A stretch of 64,000 bases of DNA. Source: Trifolium pratense (Eukaryota; Streptophyta; Magnoliopsida; Fabales; Fabaceae). The translations under genes were made by a program, and so were the position numbers. The notes below the pieces were generated by a model. That model was not told the origin of the DNA and ran no database searches. It worked only from the letters and a program-made list of their open reading frames with translations. Positions 10,126 to 22,029 of this stretch are shown here, in pieces (the stretch's first letter is position 1; each line of letters starts with the position of its first letter). The DNA lies in contig NC_060061.1 of the NCBI RefSeq assembly GCF_020283565.1, forward strand, positions 744,001-808,000, read 5' to 3'.

Positions 10126-10946
10126 TTGTTTTCTGAATGGGTTTTGGGTGTTGACGATGGAGAAATTGAAGATGACAACGACGATGATTTATTGATTCCA
10201 AATTCAAGTGATCCTCTTGCTTCTATCGTTGAAAGCACATATCCCCAACTTTTACAAAACATGAATGATATAACGTGTTTCCAAAATAGAGCTATATTAG
10301 CTCCTAAAAATTCAATAGTCGATACAATAAATGATTATATATTGGATTTAATTCCTGATGAAGAAAAAACATATTTGAGTTATGATACTCCATTCGCACA
10401 GAATGTAGATGGTCAAACAGTGGATGATGTTCATACTCCCGAATTTTTTAACATGATTTCTACGTCGGGACTCCCAAATCACAAGTTGAGACTTAAAGTT
10501 GGAGTTCCTATTATGCTATTAAGGAATTTGAATCAAAAAATTAGGATTATGCAATGGAACAAAACTTATTATTACAAGATTGGAAAAACGTGCTCTTGAA
10601 GGAAAAATTATTTCAGGAAGTAATATTGGTGATCAGGTTTTCATACCTAGATTTTCTCTGACACCATTTGTAAGAATTTCTTTTAAATTTCAACAGAGAC
10701 AATTTCCTTTAATGATTTCTTTTGCGATGACTATTAATAAGAGTCAGAGAAGCATGTTGGGATATATCTTCTGTCGCCAGTGTTTTCACATGGTCAGCTG
10801 TATGTTGCGATTTCAAGAGTTACTTCTAGAAAAGGATTAAAAATATTGATCATCGATGATGACGGCGAAAATACGACTAGGACTTCAAATGTGGTCTATA
10901 AGGAAGTCTTCCGCAATATACCTTCCTTTGTATGAATATTTATCCA
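10126..10946 (+). pseudogene. Helitron PIF1-like helicase, C-terminal part, frameshifted
   Basis: Residues match the C-terminal half of the RepHel helicase of plant Helitrons (PIF1-like, DEAD/UvrD C-terminal type). The first frame (10126-10599) has ILAPKNSIVDTINDYILDLI, DTPFAQNVDGQTVDDV and SGLPNHKLRLKVGVPIMLLRNLN. The reading then shifts to 10580-10840 (ALEGKIISGSNIGDQVFIPR, QFPLMISFAMTINKSQ) and again near 10830-10950 (ILIIDDDGENTTRTSNVVYK, EVFRNI). The Rep domain and the Walker A half are missing. At least two frameshifts and a changed SQGQ-type motif mean it cannot encode an active helicase. Its order and strand agree with the Helitron end at 11084. Confidence 0.85.
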
Positions 10947-11053
10947 AAATTATTGTTGAACTATCGTTTAATGTTACTAAAAATTTTTCATATACCTTAT
11001 ATTATTGTAATTATCATATCGTAATTTATAATTACGTATCTTACAGCTAATTA

Positions 11054-11084
11054 GACCCGTGCACCGCACGAGTCGATGTTCTAG
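11054..11084 (+). mobile_element. Helitron 3' terminus (hairpin + CTAG)
   Basis: A 9-bp stem GACCCGTGC / GCACGAGTC with a 3-nt loop (11054-11074) is followed 6 nt later by CTAG (11081-11084) and then T. This is the classic Helitron 3' end, inserted in front of T. It lies about 135 bp downstream of the helicase frame on the same strand. The 5' TC end could not be placed. Confidence 0.85.
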
Positions 11085-11085
11085 T

Positions 11086-11710
11086 GAAAAATAATAATTA
11101 TAATGTGTTTAACTTATTCATATTGTTTTCATAATGTAACATTTAAAATAAAATAAAAATGGATTTGACATGAAACAGAATTTATTTATTTTTGGATAAG
11201 GAACAGAATTTAGATAAGATTATACTACTATATAGTTGGCCTTTGACCAAACGCCGCCAATCATCTAGAACGCTTAGAGCATAAATATCGGTAGTCATAT
11301 TACCGTGGCTGAACTGCAAGACATAGGAAAGTGTCAGAATATATGGATAATTCATGTTATCCAACGTCTCTAAACTTAAAAACGTTCTTCTGTTCATACA
11401 CGCTTTTTATGTGCCACATGTACATGTATGCACATGGTTTTTTTTTCCTTCTTTTTTCCAAACAATTAAATGGAACAATGTGTGGGATCCAATGAGACTT
11501 ATTTGAGAGTTTTTGGTGAGTTATATGGATATTTAAGAAATGTGATTGAGTTGTTTAAATAATTGGAAAATGTGAAATAATATAAAAAATAAAGTGGAGT
11601 CTATTTAAAGAACTCAAGTGAGTGTTATGGATGTGTATGCTCTTAGATGAAGTAAAGTAAGTGCTTGTCAGTTGTTATCACAAATAATTTTGGAGACTCT
11701 TGTTTATAGT
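11086..11710. other. Intergenic, no supported feature
   Basis: AT-rich. A minus-strand frame at 11182-11397 reads MNRRTFLSLETLDNMNYPYI..., with no recognised domain. A TTGCAG-like splice site lies inside it, so it could be a gene relic, but nothing firm supports it. Confidence 0.35.
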
Positions 11711-12585
11711 CAAACTGTGGGCGGATGCTAGCGTGAGTTAGTAGAGCATGTCTCCCACCAATGAGTTATGTGTTATGTGGATCGGATTGAATGAGTACGT
11801 GATATTACGGTGTACTGTTAGTATTATATTATTTTTTATTTTTGAAAGAAAGTTCCCGATTTTTTCGGAAAAAAGTTTTCGATCTTTTATGTGGAAAAAA
11901 TTTTCGATATTTTTTTCGGAAAAAAGTTTCAGATTTTCGGGAGAAAATTTTCGATTTTAGATAAAAACAATTTCGAAGGTTTTGTCTGAACAAAAAAGAT
12001 TCCGTTCTTTTTTCGGGAAAAAAGTTCCGATATTTTATTCGGAAAAAAAGTTTCGGATATTTTCCGGAAAAGAAGTTTCCGATATTTTTCTGGAAAATTT
12101 CTAAAATTTTATTCGAAAAAAAAGTTTTAAATATTTTCTGTTTTTTCACTCTTTTTTGTATCAGCAATACTTTTTCAAATGAACATTTCGAAACTATTTT
12201 CCCCAAAAAATCGGGAACTTTTTTCCGGAAAACATCGGAACTTTTTCCAGAAGAAATCGAAATCTTTTTTTCGGAAAAAATCCGAAACTTTTTCCCCGAA
12301 AAAAGAACGAAAACTTTTTTTTCCAGAAAAACTTCGGAATTGTTTTTATCTGAAATCGAAACTTTTCCCCTAAAAAATCAGGAACTTTTTTCGGGAAAAA
12401 AAAATGATAATTTTTTCCCGAGAAAATATCAAAAACTTTTTTTTCAAGAATTTTTTTTTTTAATACTGACAGTACATCATAATATCATGTACACATTCAA
12501 TCCAGACCACAGAATACATGACTCATCGGTGAGAGACCTATCAATATCATGGTCTCCCACCCTAGAATCCGCCCAAACGGTGTAG
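11711..12585. mobile_element. Large foldback element with periodic arms (about 875 bp)
   Basis: Outer parts pair as inverted repeats: 11711-11850 (AAACTGTGGGCGGAT ..., GTGTACTGTTAGTATTA) against 12460-12585 (TAATACTGACAGTACATC ..., ATCCGCCCAAACGG). Inside, the left arm (about 11845-12150) is a run of 25-31-bp units like TTTTTCGGAAAAAAGTTTC. The right arm (about 12180-12455) is the same run in reverse. The transcript would form one very long hairpin. No target duplication was found, and the family is not recognised. Short frames in both arms are only translations of this repeat. Confidence 0.75.
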
Positions 12586-13600
12586 CCTAGCTAGAGATCC
12601 AAATTCCTATAGTAAGTACTAGTATGAATTAACTACCTTAGACTACATGCATGGATCTGTTAAAAAAACATTTTCGACTATTGAATATATTGTGATGAAA
12701 TGGTCGTTGAAAAACATGTGGATAAAATTGGGTCGAAAGTGTTCAACCGTTGAAATGATAAGTGGGTTGGGGAGGGTGTGAGTCTCCTTCCTACACTTGG
12801 CAAAATGTTATTGGTTGCTGTGATTTTTATATTTTTATCTCATCTTAATTATTTGGCGTCAATTATTTCACAATAAATTTATTTTTTATTGTTTTATTTT
12901 TTCACCAAAATTCATCATTTTTTTTTGTCTATAAATAGATACTACACCGAAAAAACGAATTTTTCCATCTAATTTTTCTATTTAGCCTTCAATAAACTCT
13001 TGTGTTTGTAACTCTAAACATTTTTTTTTAGTGAAATGGATCTCAACGATAACTCTTTTAACACCGAAACTATTGGTGGTGAAAGACTTAGGGTCTTGCA
13101 CTCCAGACATTTTTTCTACTCTTTGCACTAGGGAACATTTTAATCCAACAATAGAAACTATTGTTGGTGAAAGACTTAAGAGGGCCTTGCACTCTAGACT
13201 TCGTCTTCATAGGATTCATTCATTAGAGTAATTGTATTTGAGATAATATTTGGTATTGCTACAAATGACAGGAATTTGAACTTTGGTGACTTTTTTGTTG
13301 TCAATAGTTTTACTGTATCCAACTTTGATTTTTGGGGATCAATACACAAATGAGTAATGACTGTAAATCATAGCTGCAATGGTGGGATGGGGCAGAAAAA
13401 CACTATTGCAATTTGCAGGCAACTAATGATGGTCAAGTAAATCATGCTGTCAAGCAAAACTATTAAATGTATCATAGTTTTATCTGTCATCTCCAAATTA
13501 ATGATTCAACTTTCCTCATACGTGAGATTGCCAATAAAACCTCCCCATACCCCCCCACCCACAAGTCCACAACTTCATGTTAGGAATCAGCATACCAACT
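12586..13600 (+). other. Intergenic with truncated gene-like relic
   Basis: A TATA-like CTATAAATAG near 12930 is followed about 105 bp later by an ATG at 13036 that opens MDLNDNSFNTETIGGERLRV before a stop. The block 'gaaactattgKtggtgaaagactta' plus 'cttgcactcYagac' recurs near 13157, giving ETIVGERLKRALHSRLRLHR. It looks like the broken start of a transposase-type or plant-specific gene. The family is not identified. Confidence 0.35.
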
Positions 13601-13887
13601 TACAGTTATCTAACTATAAAATTACATATACACTTTGAAATACATAATGTTACATAGATGGAAAGGACCCAAAATTTCCTTTCCACATACTAGAAATTAC
13701 TATCCATGTTGTTAATAGCTAGAGCCAATCATGGTAATTCAAACCATGAAAGAATACAAGCATATATGCATATACATTCCACTACTGTATGTACATATAC
13801 ATATAACTTAGTGATATACCCTTTTTACCAATAATAAAAAGAGAACAGCTAGCTAACAAAATTGGGTCCAAAAGCCTCGCCATGGCA

Positions 13888-16800
13888 TCAAGTGGGTGAC
13901 TCGGCCAAAAGAAGAGTGTGCCACCAACCACATGCAACATTTTTAGCTACACAACCTTCAATTGTGACTTCGGAAGGAATGTTGCGGTCAATCACGTCCC
14001 CAAGGCCCAGCTGCCACAACCAGAAATTACAACTTAGACAACAGTATAATACCATACAAAGAACATATTGCCATTAATTTACCAAACTAAAACCGTATCA
14101 CTTAAATGCATATGGCACATAGAACTTTCAATAATATTCATTTTCAAAATAATGAAATAAAGTGGAGACGGAAAAAAATGGCAGCGCAACACACCTGCCC
14201 ATACTTGTTCCATCCCCAGCTGAAGACTTTTCCATTATCTTGAAGAAACAAAAACAAAAGAACTAATGATAATCTATTAATAGGCACACAAATATAAGTG
14301 TTTTACATTTTCAATGTAATCATTAATCAAGACACGAAATCAATTTGCATATATTGTTAAGAAACTAGCACCACAATTATGTACGATGAAGGCCAAAAAG
14401 ATGTATGAATAGTGTTAAAGTAAAAAACAGTAATAATTATTGTATTATTATCTGAATGTGAAGTCCTTCTTTACCATCTTATTCAGTTACATTTTGTAGA
14501 GAAAATTTCATCAGGTAGGTTTAGTTTATGAGATACATTACATTTAACAATTCATAGCCAACCCTTCAAAGATTATTCAAATACTCCCTCCGGTTTTGAA
14601 TATAAGCAAAAAAACAACTTTCTAGATTCATTGAATAAATCATGTATCTGGACTATAAATGGTCTAAATACATGTTTTATCAATGAACCTAAAAAGTTTT
14701 TTTTTCTTTCTGATATTCAAAACCGGACGAGTAACTAGCACGAATGACTTGGGAAATTTTATTAGCACTGTTAGCCAATGAGACTAGGGTAAGATTGATG
14801 CGAATTGCTAAAGATGTTGAAGGAGAGTTGAAAGACGATGATGATGAAGATGCAGAGCGTCGTTGGGATAAGAAGAACAATTTTGAGCGAATGGGCCTAA
14901 AGAATTGGGCCGGGTCGGTGAGAAATAAAAACGGGTCACAATCCAAAGACACTATGCGTATTTCTAACACGGGTGGGTCGTACCCGAATTCAAAGATGGG
15001 TTCTACTGCATCTAACGCAAACTCATCAATGAGTTCGACGGCGAGAAATAGCGAAGGGAAGCAACGATCTGGAGCATCAGATCGATGGAAGGGAGTTCGT
15101 AGTTATCAAAACAGTGAAGTGGAAGAGAGAAGGAATAAAGGTTTATGTTTCAAATGTGGTGGTAAGTGGCACCCAACTATGCACAAATGTCCTGAGAGAT
15201 CTCTTAGGGTTTTGATTTTGGGAGAGGGAGAAACAATGAATGAGGAGGGTGAGATTGTGAGTCTAGAAGAGGTGGAAGCTGATAGTGATGAAGAGGTGGA
15301 AGTAGAATGTAAATTGATGGGAGTATTGGGCAGCATGGGTGAGTCTCACACCATGAAAGTGGAAGGAAGAATACAGAATGTTGACCTTTTGGTATTGATT
15401 GATAGTGGTGCCAGCCATAACTTTATCTCCCCTAAAGTAACGTCTGCTTTAGGCTTAGTTATCACACCCACTGCAGCAAAAAACATCAAATTAGGTGATG
15501 GTCATAAGGTGTTGACACAGGGTATTTGTGAAGGAGTGAAGATGAAGATGGGAGAGTTTGAAGTAATAGTGGATGCTTTTGTCTTGGAGTTAGGAGGTAT
15601 GGACATGGTGTTAGGAGTTTCTTGGTTAAGTACATTGGGAAAAGTGGTGATGGATTGGAAAGCTATGACTATGCAGTTTTCATCAAACAATCAGGAAGTA
15701 AGGTTACAGGGACTGTGCAATAAATTGATCAAGCAAGGCTATTTGAACTCTTACTTGGATGATAAGTATAGAGGAGAAGTACTTGACTAACAGCCCAAAA
15801 GCATCTAAATGCTTCCAATCACTATCACTAGTGACCCTACAAGAAAATACTGAAATCAAGGTTGATTCTCTCCAAAAGCTGACACCAATTATATAACCAT
15901 CTTATCAGCCACGTCATCATTCTTTTTTTGTCCTTTTCCTCGTATACACTTGCCATATCCTTTGCTTAGGCCCACTTCCTTATTCTCATTTCTATCATAT
16001 GCACTTCCCTTGGGTTAATTCGAGAGCAGCCAAAACTCTCTACTCGGTTGTTACTTCTCTTTCCCCTTCTGTTCATAATAGCCCCCTTACTTCCTATCCT
16101 ATCTGACCTGAAATGTCTCATTCTCTTGGTTAAATCATTATAATTCTTAGAATACTTTCTCTTTTATCACTTTTCAAATAAACCCTCTTAGTGTGAAATG
16201 TGCTATCAACTTCACAAGATTAAAGGATATATTCACCTCCACCATATCATAGTAGCACCGGCATCCTTCATCTTTTAAAATAAGATATTGTTCCATTATT
16301 TTCTGTCGCTCTAGTTGGGTGTCTTGGCAAAAGATAATTTAACTAAACTTGAGGGAAAAGAAAACCCTGTTTCTTTTGATGGAAGCTATTTTAGAATAAA
16401 CTATGAACAAAAACAAAAAGGAAGATGTCATGTGGTATAATATTTCAGTACTTGATCGAAAGGACCTTCCAAATTCCATTTTATAAAAGGGATTTTATTG
16501 AGAAATCATACATGAATTCAAGTCAAGCAGTATTTAGAGATGCATTAAAGTGAATTCAATCATAGAACGATAGCTTAGCTTGTGCAGTTGCCAAAATGGC
16601 ATACGCAGGCCTGATTGTTATGGCATACCTGTTACTAGAGCAGTGTGACGAGCCCCACAAGATATGCTCTTTACGTTCACATTTTCCAAGCTCTGACAAT
16701 CCAGTAGTCTTGGTAGAACCTACCTCATAATTCAAGTTAACAATTAAAAGCTAATATCACATAATAGCTCATAAAACTGAGTATGTAGCTTTAAGGTGAC

Positions 16801-19800
16801 AGCAATAATGATATAGTCATCATGATACACTGGACGATAAAATAAGATCCATCTGCTTAAGCATTAAAAATTAGATTTTAGATTGGGTAAAAGAATATTA
16901 TTTTTCAAAGAAAAACAATTAGAAGCTCCTGAAAACAACTTGGGGAAAAACAAAAAACTGAACTAGTTATTCAAAGATTCCGATTCTTAAAAAAAAAAAA
17001 ACCTAGGCAAACCTCTTATGAATTCTTAAAACCCAAGTTTTACACAAAACAAGTGATTTTGTTTAGTAAAATTCCTGCACAAATGGGCTCATAATCATAC
17101 CATTAGGTTTTCAATTTGATGACAATAACAGTGGGGCTCTGGCTCATATGTGGGATGCTAGAACATACCTCAGCTTGATCAGAACCAGTTCCCAGCTGCC
17201 CAAACTGGTTTCCACCAAATGCATATACATCACCATCAGCAGATGTACAAACAGTATGCCACAGACCTGCAGCAACTCCCACTATTCGAATACCCAATAA
17301 GGAAGACACGCAGGTCGGACTTAGTTCATCATCTGTACTTCCTTGCCCACACTTCTCCAAAACAAGATAACATAAATTTAGTATAACAATTATAAGCATT
17401 CATCAACCAAAAGAGCGACAAAAAATATAAATATTGTAAAAGAACGGAACAGATTATCCCTTGCTAGAGTGAACCTCATCTTCAACATCTACATTGCTTT
17501 TGGCCTCTCATATTCTACTTACCTACATGTTGATCCTAAAGAATGGTTAAAAGTTGAAAACAAGAAGTCTAGTTGTAACAAATAAAAACTCATGAATATA
17601 TTGTTCCTTTTGCAAATATACATTGCCAAGGAAATATTAGCCAGCAAATTTAAAAAGCTGTTGTTGACAGCAAACTTAAGCAATAAAGTTAACACCAATA
17701 AGGAGGTACTTATGAGAAGGTCTACGAGCAATGGCTGATATATCTCTGATATGTCTCATATCAAGAAAACACATGGAGCCCAACTGATAAAATTTCATTT
17801 TAGTTGTGTATCTTATTGAGTTCCCCAGAGGGTGAACAATGTGATCTTCCCCGAGAGGAATTCAGCATTAGAATATGCTCCCTAAAATTAGGATCCAAGC
17901 AAACTATCACAGGTAAGAACACGCCAGGGGATTTTATTTCAAATAAGTACAGCCGAAATTTGTTTAAAAGGTTAAGATCTGTGTGTGTAAGGCTGGTTAA
18001 CAATATTCTTACTGAGGTAGGCTACAAAAGAGGGAATATGCAGATAACTGGAAATAATTTACATTGCCAACTAGGATATGCAAGTAGAGAAAACGCTCCA
18101 AAAGTATGCCTAGTTCCCTGAAATCACCTGTCCATAAAGTCCCCAACCAAACGCAAGCACAGCTCCAGCATCTGTCATTTCAGCAGATAGATATTAGAAA
18201 ATCGGTATATATGAACTTCGAAAATGACCAAAACTAGATGAGAAGAATTCTAGGACACAAAAAGCATCTACGGATTTGCTCAATTTTCTATTTACAGTTT
18301 TTAGTCTAGCATCAAGGAAGACATCATTTATTGATATTTTCAGAAACTGAAGGACCTGTTTCGTTTATCCCTATCATTAAATCAAACAATTCCACATCTT
18401 ATTGGACCATCTAATGTAGACACACTTTCCCATTTTAAACACCTTTAACCACCAATCCTGATACCATTGAGGTGAAATACATTATAAATTAAGGACGTAG
18501 ATATTCTCACTGTTGGTTCCCCAAAGAAACTAATGCAGGCTTTCCTAAAAGATGTTTATTTGTGATACTAAAAAGACCAACACACCTGTGATTACTGCAC
18601 TATGTCGACCACCACAGGCAATAGCCTTTATACAACTTCCAGGAATCCTAAAATTTTGTCCCTCTGAACTCATGCTTCCTTGAGACAGTGATGCTGATAT
18701 ATCTTTGCCATAAGAAGAGGAATCAATACAAGGAATAAGATGAGGAGAGGACACCATACGTATTCTGGAGCCCAAACCAAGCTGCCCTTCACCTCCATAG
18801 CCCCAACCCCACACCTGTCCTATATCTAAAAAATTCAGAATGTTACAGTTAATGACATGTCTAAGACTGCATATCTGATTTTCTTCAACCAGAAGATGAT
18901 CACATTTCATTGCATAAAACTTTAAGCTCAGAAAAATAAATAGTCCATGTCTAGTCAATACCTGACAATACTAGGGTATGCCGCCCACCGGCAGCAACAC
19001 TTGTTATCCTTACCCCTGGATTAAGTGTGACAAGGCATGGCATTGCTGTTAGAATATCATCACCAGATGATGAGGTTTCAGCTGCTTGCTTTGCTGAAGA
19101 TACTTTCCTTCTCTTAGTACTTATTTCTCCACCAGAAACAGTTCCTCCTGTGGATTTTGAGACTTTAGAACGAGGGCTCACTGTTGCAAAACCACTCTAC
19201 ATCAGTTACTTAGATAAAGCTTAAGTATCCTTCTTTCTTTTTGGGGTTTCGAACTTTGTATCTTATATCATAGCAGTTCCCTGCTTTCCCAACTCCTTTC
19301 TGTAGACCTTGGATAAGCTTAGACCACCTCCAGGGAGGGGCAGATATCTGTAGACAGATGTCCATTGCAAAGAGGTTAGACAAACATACCTTGCTCTGTC
19401 AAGAATGAACCCTGCTTTCCTTGTGCATCTTTTTCAGGACTTACCCCTGACAAAGTTTCGCCAAATACCTTCCCAGAAGGAATACATTCCTTCCATCCCC
19501 ATGTGTAAACTTCTCCACAATCTACAACAGGCCAAAAAAAGTATACTTGTAGGATAACACCATTAAGGCATACAATCCCTTACCCAGATAGATATAGTCT
19601 TTTGAGTTCATTTTGGATTCAATATTCATGAAATTTATAGCAAGTATTGGATGATTTCTCCAGCAAGACATTACTATTTATTCAATTTTAATTAATCCAT
19701 TTTCTTTTCAATCACATCATATTGGCATTTTTCTCACGCAGGCAAGATAAGGAAATAAAGATTACCTGTTGCAGCAACGCAATGTGCCCATGCAGCAGCA

Positions 19801-21281
19801 GCTTTTACAATAGAAACTTCATTTGGAAGAGGGAATGGCTCTGGAGTTTCCTTTACAAATTATAAAATATTGGTTAACTGACAATGAAACAAGAAACAGA
19901 AACATTCTATATGTTTATGCATTACCCCGTGCTTGCCGGACGTCACATAGCTTTGGCCTAGATCATCTGTAGAACCCCATGTTATGAGCTTTCCTGGCTC
20001 TGATTTAAGAAGAAAGTATGAGCAACGATGAATCATTGATAATAAAATGTAAAAATAAAATGTTTGAAGAGATGTGGAGCCAAAAGAAAATTAGAGATAG
20101 AGGGATGGAGAGATATGCATTGCCACAACTTCCTCAGCAAAAAAAGAGTGACCTTAATTACAAATACAATCATTCGAATTCAAATGATAATAATAAAAGC
20201 TACACTCAAACTCAATAGACCATGATAACTTTGCAGGAGTGAATGGGCAAAAGAATGACAAAAATAACTAAAACCAGTTTAGAACAGTAGTAGTAAAAGC
20301 CTCAACCAATTTAACATACAGCCAACAAAGGAAGGTGAACATAAAACAAACAAAAAAGTATAGGACTTGGATAGTATACATGAGGTTCAAGGTTCAAACT
20401 TTATTATCTCCATTTTACACAAAAAAAAAAAAAAAGGTGAACATAAAACAAGAAGAAATGTATATTGTTTGGTTGCCAAAGAGAATAATTGTTCCACTAA
20501 AAAACAGAACTTTGTTGCCACCAAAACCACAGTAAAAAACACATATTACTAAGAACAACTGAAAGAGTTCAACCAAATATCCAATGCAAATTTTCTCATT
20601 TCAAGCTTCTTATCTACACAACCGAGGCCATTTTTTGATATACAATTTAGTTAAATTTTTATCATATATAAGCTATGTTCATCACAAGTCAAATTGTTTC
20701 AAAAGCTATCATAGAGAGCTTAATGAGATAAACTGAAAACCTATGAAGCACCGATACAGAAATGGACACCGGATACGACACTAAAACAAACACGGAGATA
20801 CTAGTAAAAATTTGAAAAATCAAATTAATTGAATGTATTTACATGTGTCAGTGTCGAATAACAGATACGCCTACCGTGTCGGTGGTATATAGCTGAAAAC
20901 AGCATTTAAACATGTCATTACTCATTAGTTTGTACATAACCTCTCTCCAATAGACCAATCAAAACAGCCATAGATGAATAAAACAGGAAAACAAAATGAA
21001 GAAGCAATCACTTCTTCCAACTATCACCTTGATTCACAAATTCAAAGCAACAAAATGAAAAATACCAATTTAAAAATTTCAAAGTAAATTGGAAATGGTA
21101 AAGCAATACCAGATATAGCCATTGCAAATCCACAACCACCACCGGAAACATCTTTCCAGTTATAACCAGACACCGGAACCCTAAACGGCGTTAACAACGG
21201 CGTCCTTTGCGGTAAAGCTCCCGGTAAGTACCCCCACATGTAAACCAATTTCTCCAATGCTTCACACTCTTCACCATCCAT
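13888..21281 (-). CDS. RCC1-repeat protein (TCF1/UVR8-like), 11 exons, 468 aa
   Basis: Seven-bladed RCC1 propeller protein of the plant nuclear or signalling type. Exons: 21281-21110, 19999-19926, 19850-19766, 19521-19390, 19180-18962, 18825-18586, 18171-18128, 17351-17169, 16719-16629, 14238-14195, 14010-13888; all phases agree and total 1407 nt. RCC1 signatures run throughout: MWGYLPGALPQRTPLL near the N-terminus, WGSTDDLGQSYV, AAGGRHTLVLS, WGWGYGGEGQLGLGSR, ACGGRHSAVIT, FGGNQFGQLGTGSDQ, WGWNKYGQLGLGD and a C-terminal ACGWWHTLLLAESPT. A basic insert (KSTGGTVSGG ... STKRRKVSSAKQAAE), probably a nuclear localisation signal, interrupts the propeller in exon 5. Overall layout resembles Arabidopsis TCF1 (At3g55580, cold tolerance) better than UVR8; that orthology is from memory. 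Intron 10 (2.4 kb) holds a MITE and a gypsy fragment. Confidence 0.92.
14584..14731. mobile_element. Stowaway-like MITE, 148 bp, in intron 10 of the RCC1 gene
   Basis: Inverted ends CTCCCTCCGGTTTTGAATAT and ATATTCAAAACCGGACGAG, flanked by TA (14582-14583 and 14732-14733). The internal sequence has further mirrored blocks (TTCATTGA / TCAATGAA), so the whole element can fold into a hairpin. Confidence 0.8.
14744..15790 (+). pseudogene. Ty3/gypsy Gag-protease fragment in intron 10 of the RCC1 gene
   Basis: An open frame of 348 codons, opposite in strand to the host gene. An acidic start (ELKDDDDEDAERRWDKK) is followed by a Ser-rich linker. A zinc knuckle C-X2-C-X4-H-X4-C (CFKCGGKWHPTMHKC, about residues 135-149) comes next, then an acidic linker and a retroviral-type aspartic protease with the DSGASHNFIS active site (about residue 218) and the VLGVSWLSTLG flap-side motif. 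The capsid part of Gag, RT, RNase H and integrase are absent, so it is a deletion relic. The open frame implies the capture or truncation is not very old. It begins right after the MITE at 14731. Confidence 0.85.
15791..16628. other. Remainder of intron 10, LTR-like text
   Basis: No frame is recognised. The stretch 15890-16120 ('cagccacgtcatca', then pyrimidine-rich blocks) is plausibly the tail of the same retroelement insertion. Confidence 0.35.
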
Positions 21282-21492
21282 AGCGATTTTCTCACCAAAA
21301 TTTCACACACAGAACCCAATGCAGTTAATTTCAAAACTATTTTCTGGCGGTTTCTGAGAAACTTTCCGGGAAAATTGTGCGAGAAAATAGAAGTTTTGAA
21401 GAGTGAGAGAATCAATCAATTGACCTAACAATGTGTTGATTAAAAAGAGGTCGTATCATTTTCAGTGGAATGCGTGCGCCACGTAGGAATGT

Positions 21493-21661
21493 CACGTGGT
21501 TTAACTTACACGTGGCGTTATTCTGGCCGCTATTTTGTTCGTTGATTTGTGGCCATTAGTTTTGAAGAAGTTTCTGGAAGGTTGAGGGAAGAAAAGTCCA
21601 AACGTTCTAGGACCGTGTGCACTAAGAGCACCTACGTGGGGGTTTTTTCTATTGCCACGTG
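21493..21661. promoter_or_regulatory. Three G-boxes (CACGTG) upstream of the RCC1 gene
   Basis: CACGTG occurs at 21493-21498, 21509-21514 and 21656-21661, i.e. 210-380 bp upstream of the ATG at 21281. G-boxes bind bZIP and bHLH factors (HY5, PIF, ABF), so light or ABA control is plausible. Motif matches are certain; function is inferred. Confidence 0.55.
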
Positions 21662-22021
21662 TTGTTTGGTCCTGCAACTATAATAATTGAGTTTTATTGG
21701 GATGACACGTCATCATAGGTCCCATGAAGGTACCAATAAAATTTGAGTTTGTGTGAAGATGTGATTTAATGTCATTTGATGTGCTATTTTGTCATTTTTG
21801 GCAATTGGTCCATGATTCAGTAAATGGACAAATTGAGCTCATATATATTCCTGAGGTGAAAAGATTTGGATGTTTGCTACTTATTGAAATAAGAAATAAC
21901 ACAAATTTGAATATATTGTGTAAAATAACACAAATTTGGATGTTTGCTACTCATATACTATTATTGAAATAACACAAATTTGAATATTTAATAGGTATTG
22001 ATTTTTATATAAGCATCGGTA
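21662..22021. other. Intergenic, no supported gene
   Basis: AT-rich, with a local repeat of 'aataacacaaatttgRatRtt' around 21895-21990 (three copies). I see no coding signal. Confidence 0.5.
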
Positions 22022-22029
22022 CCTATATG

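Noticed and set aside
11829..12373. Lys/Phe-rich open frames of 125 and 64 codons in both orientations
   Set aside because: They are translations of the same inverted CGGAAAAAAGTTTC array (both contain LRNCFYLKSK), without domain or start context.
17804..18121. 105-codon plus-strand frame in the RCC1 gene
   Set aside because: Lies in an intron on the opposite strand, with no recognisable domain.
20740..20895. Possible mobile element in RCC1 intron 1 ('gacaccggatacgacact ... gtgtcagtgtcg')
   Set aside because: The text resembles a dispersed GTGTCGGTGTC-type legume repeat, but no ends or duplication could be fixed.
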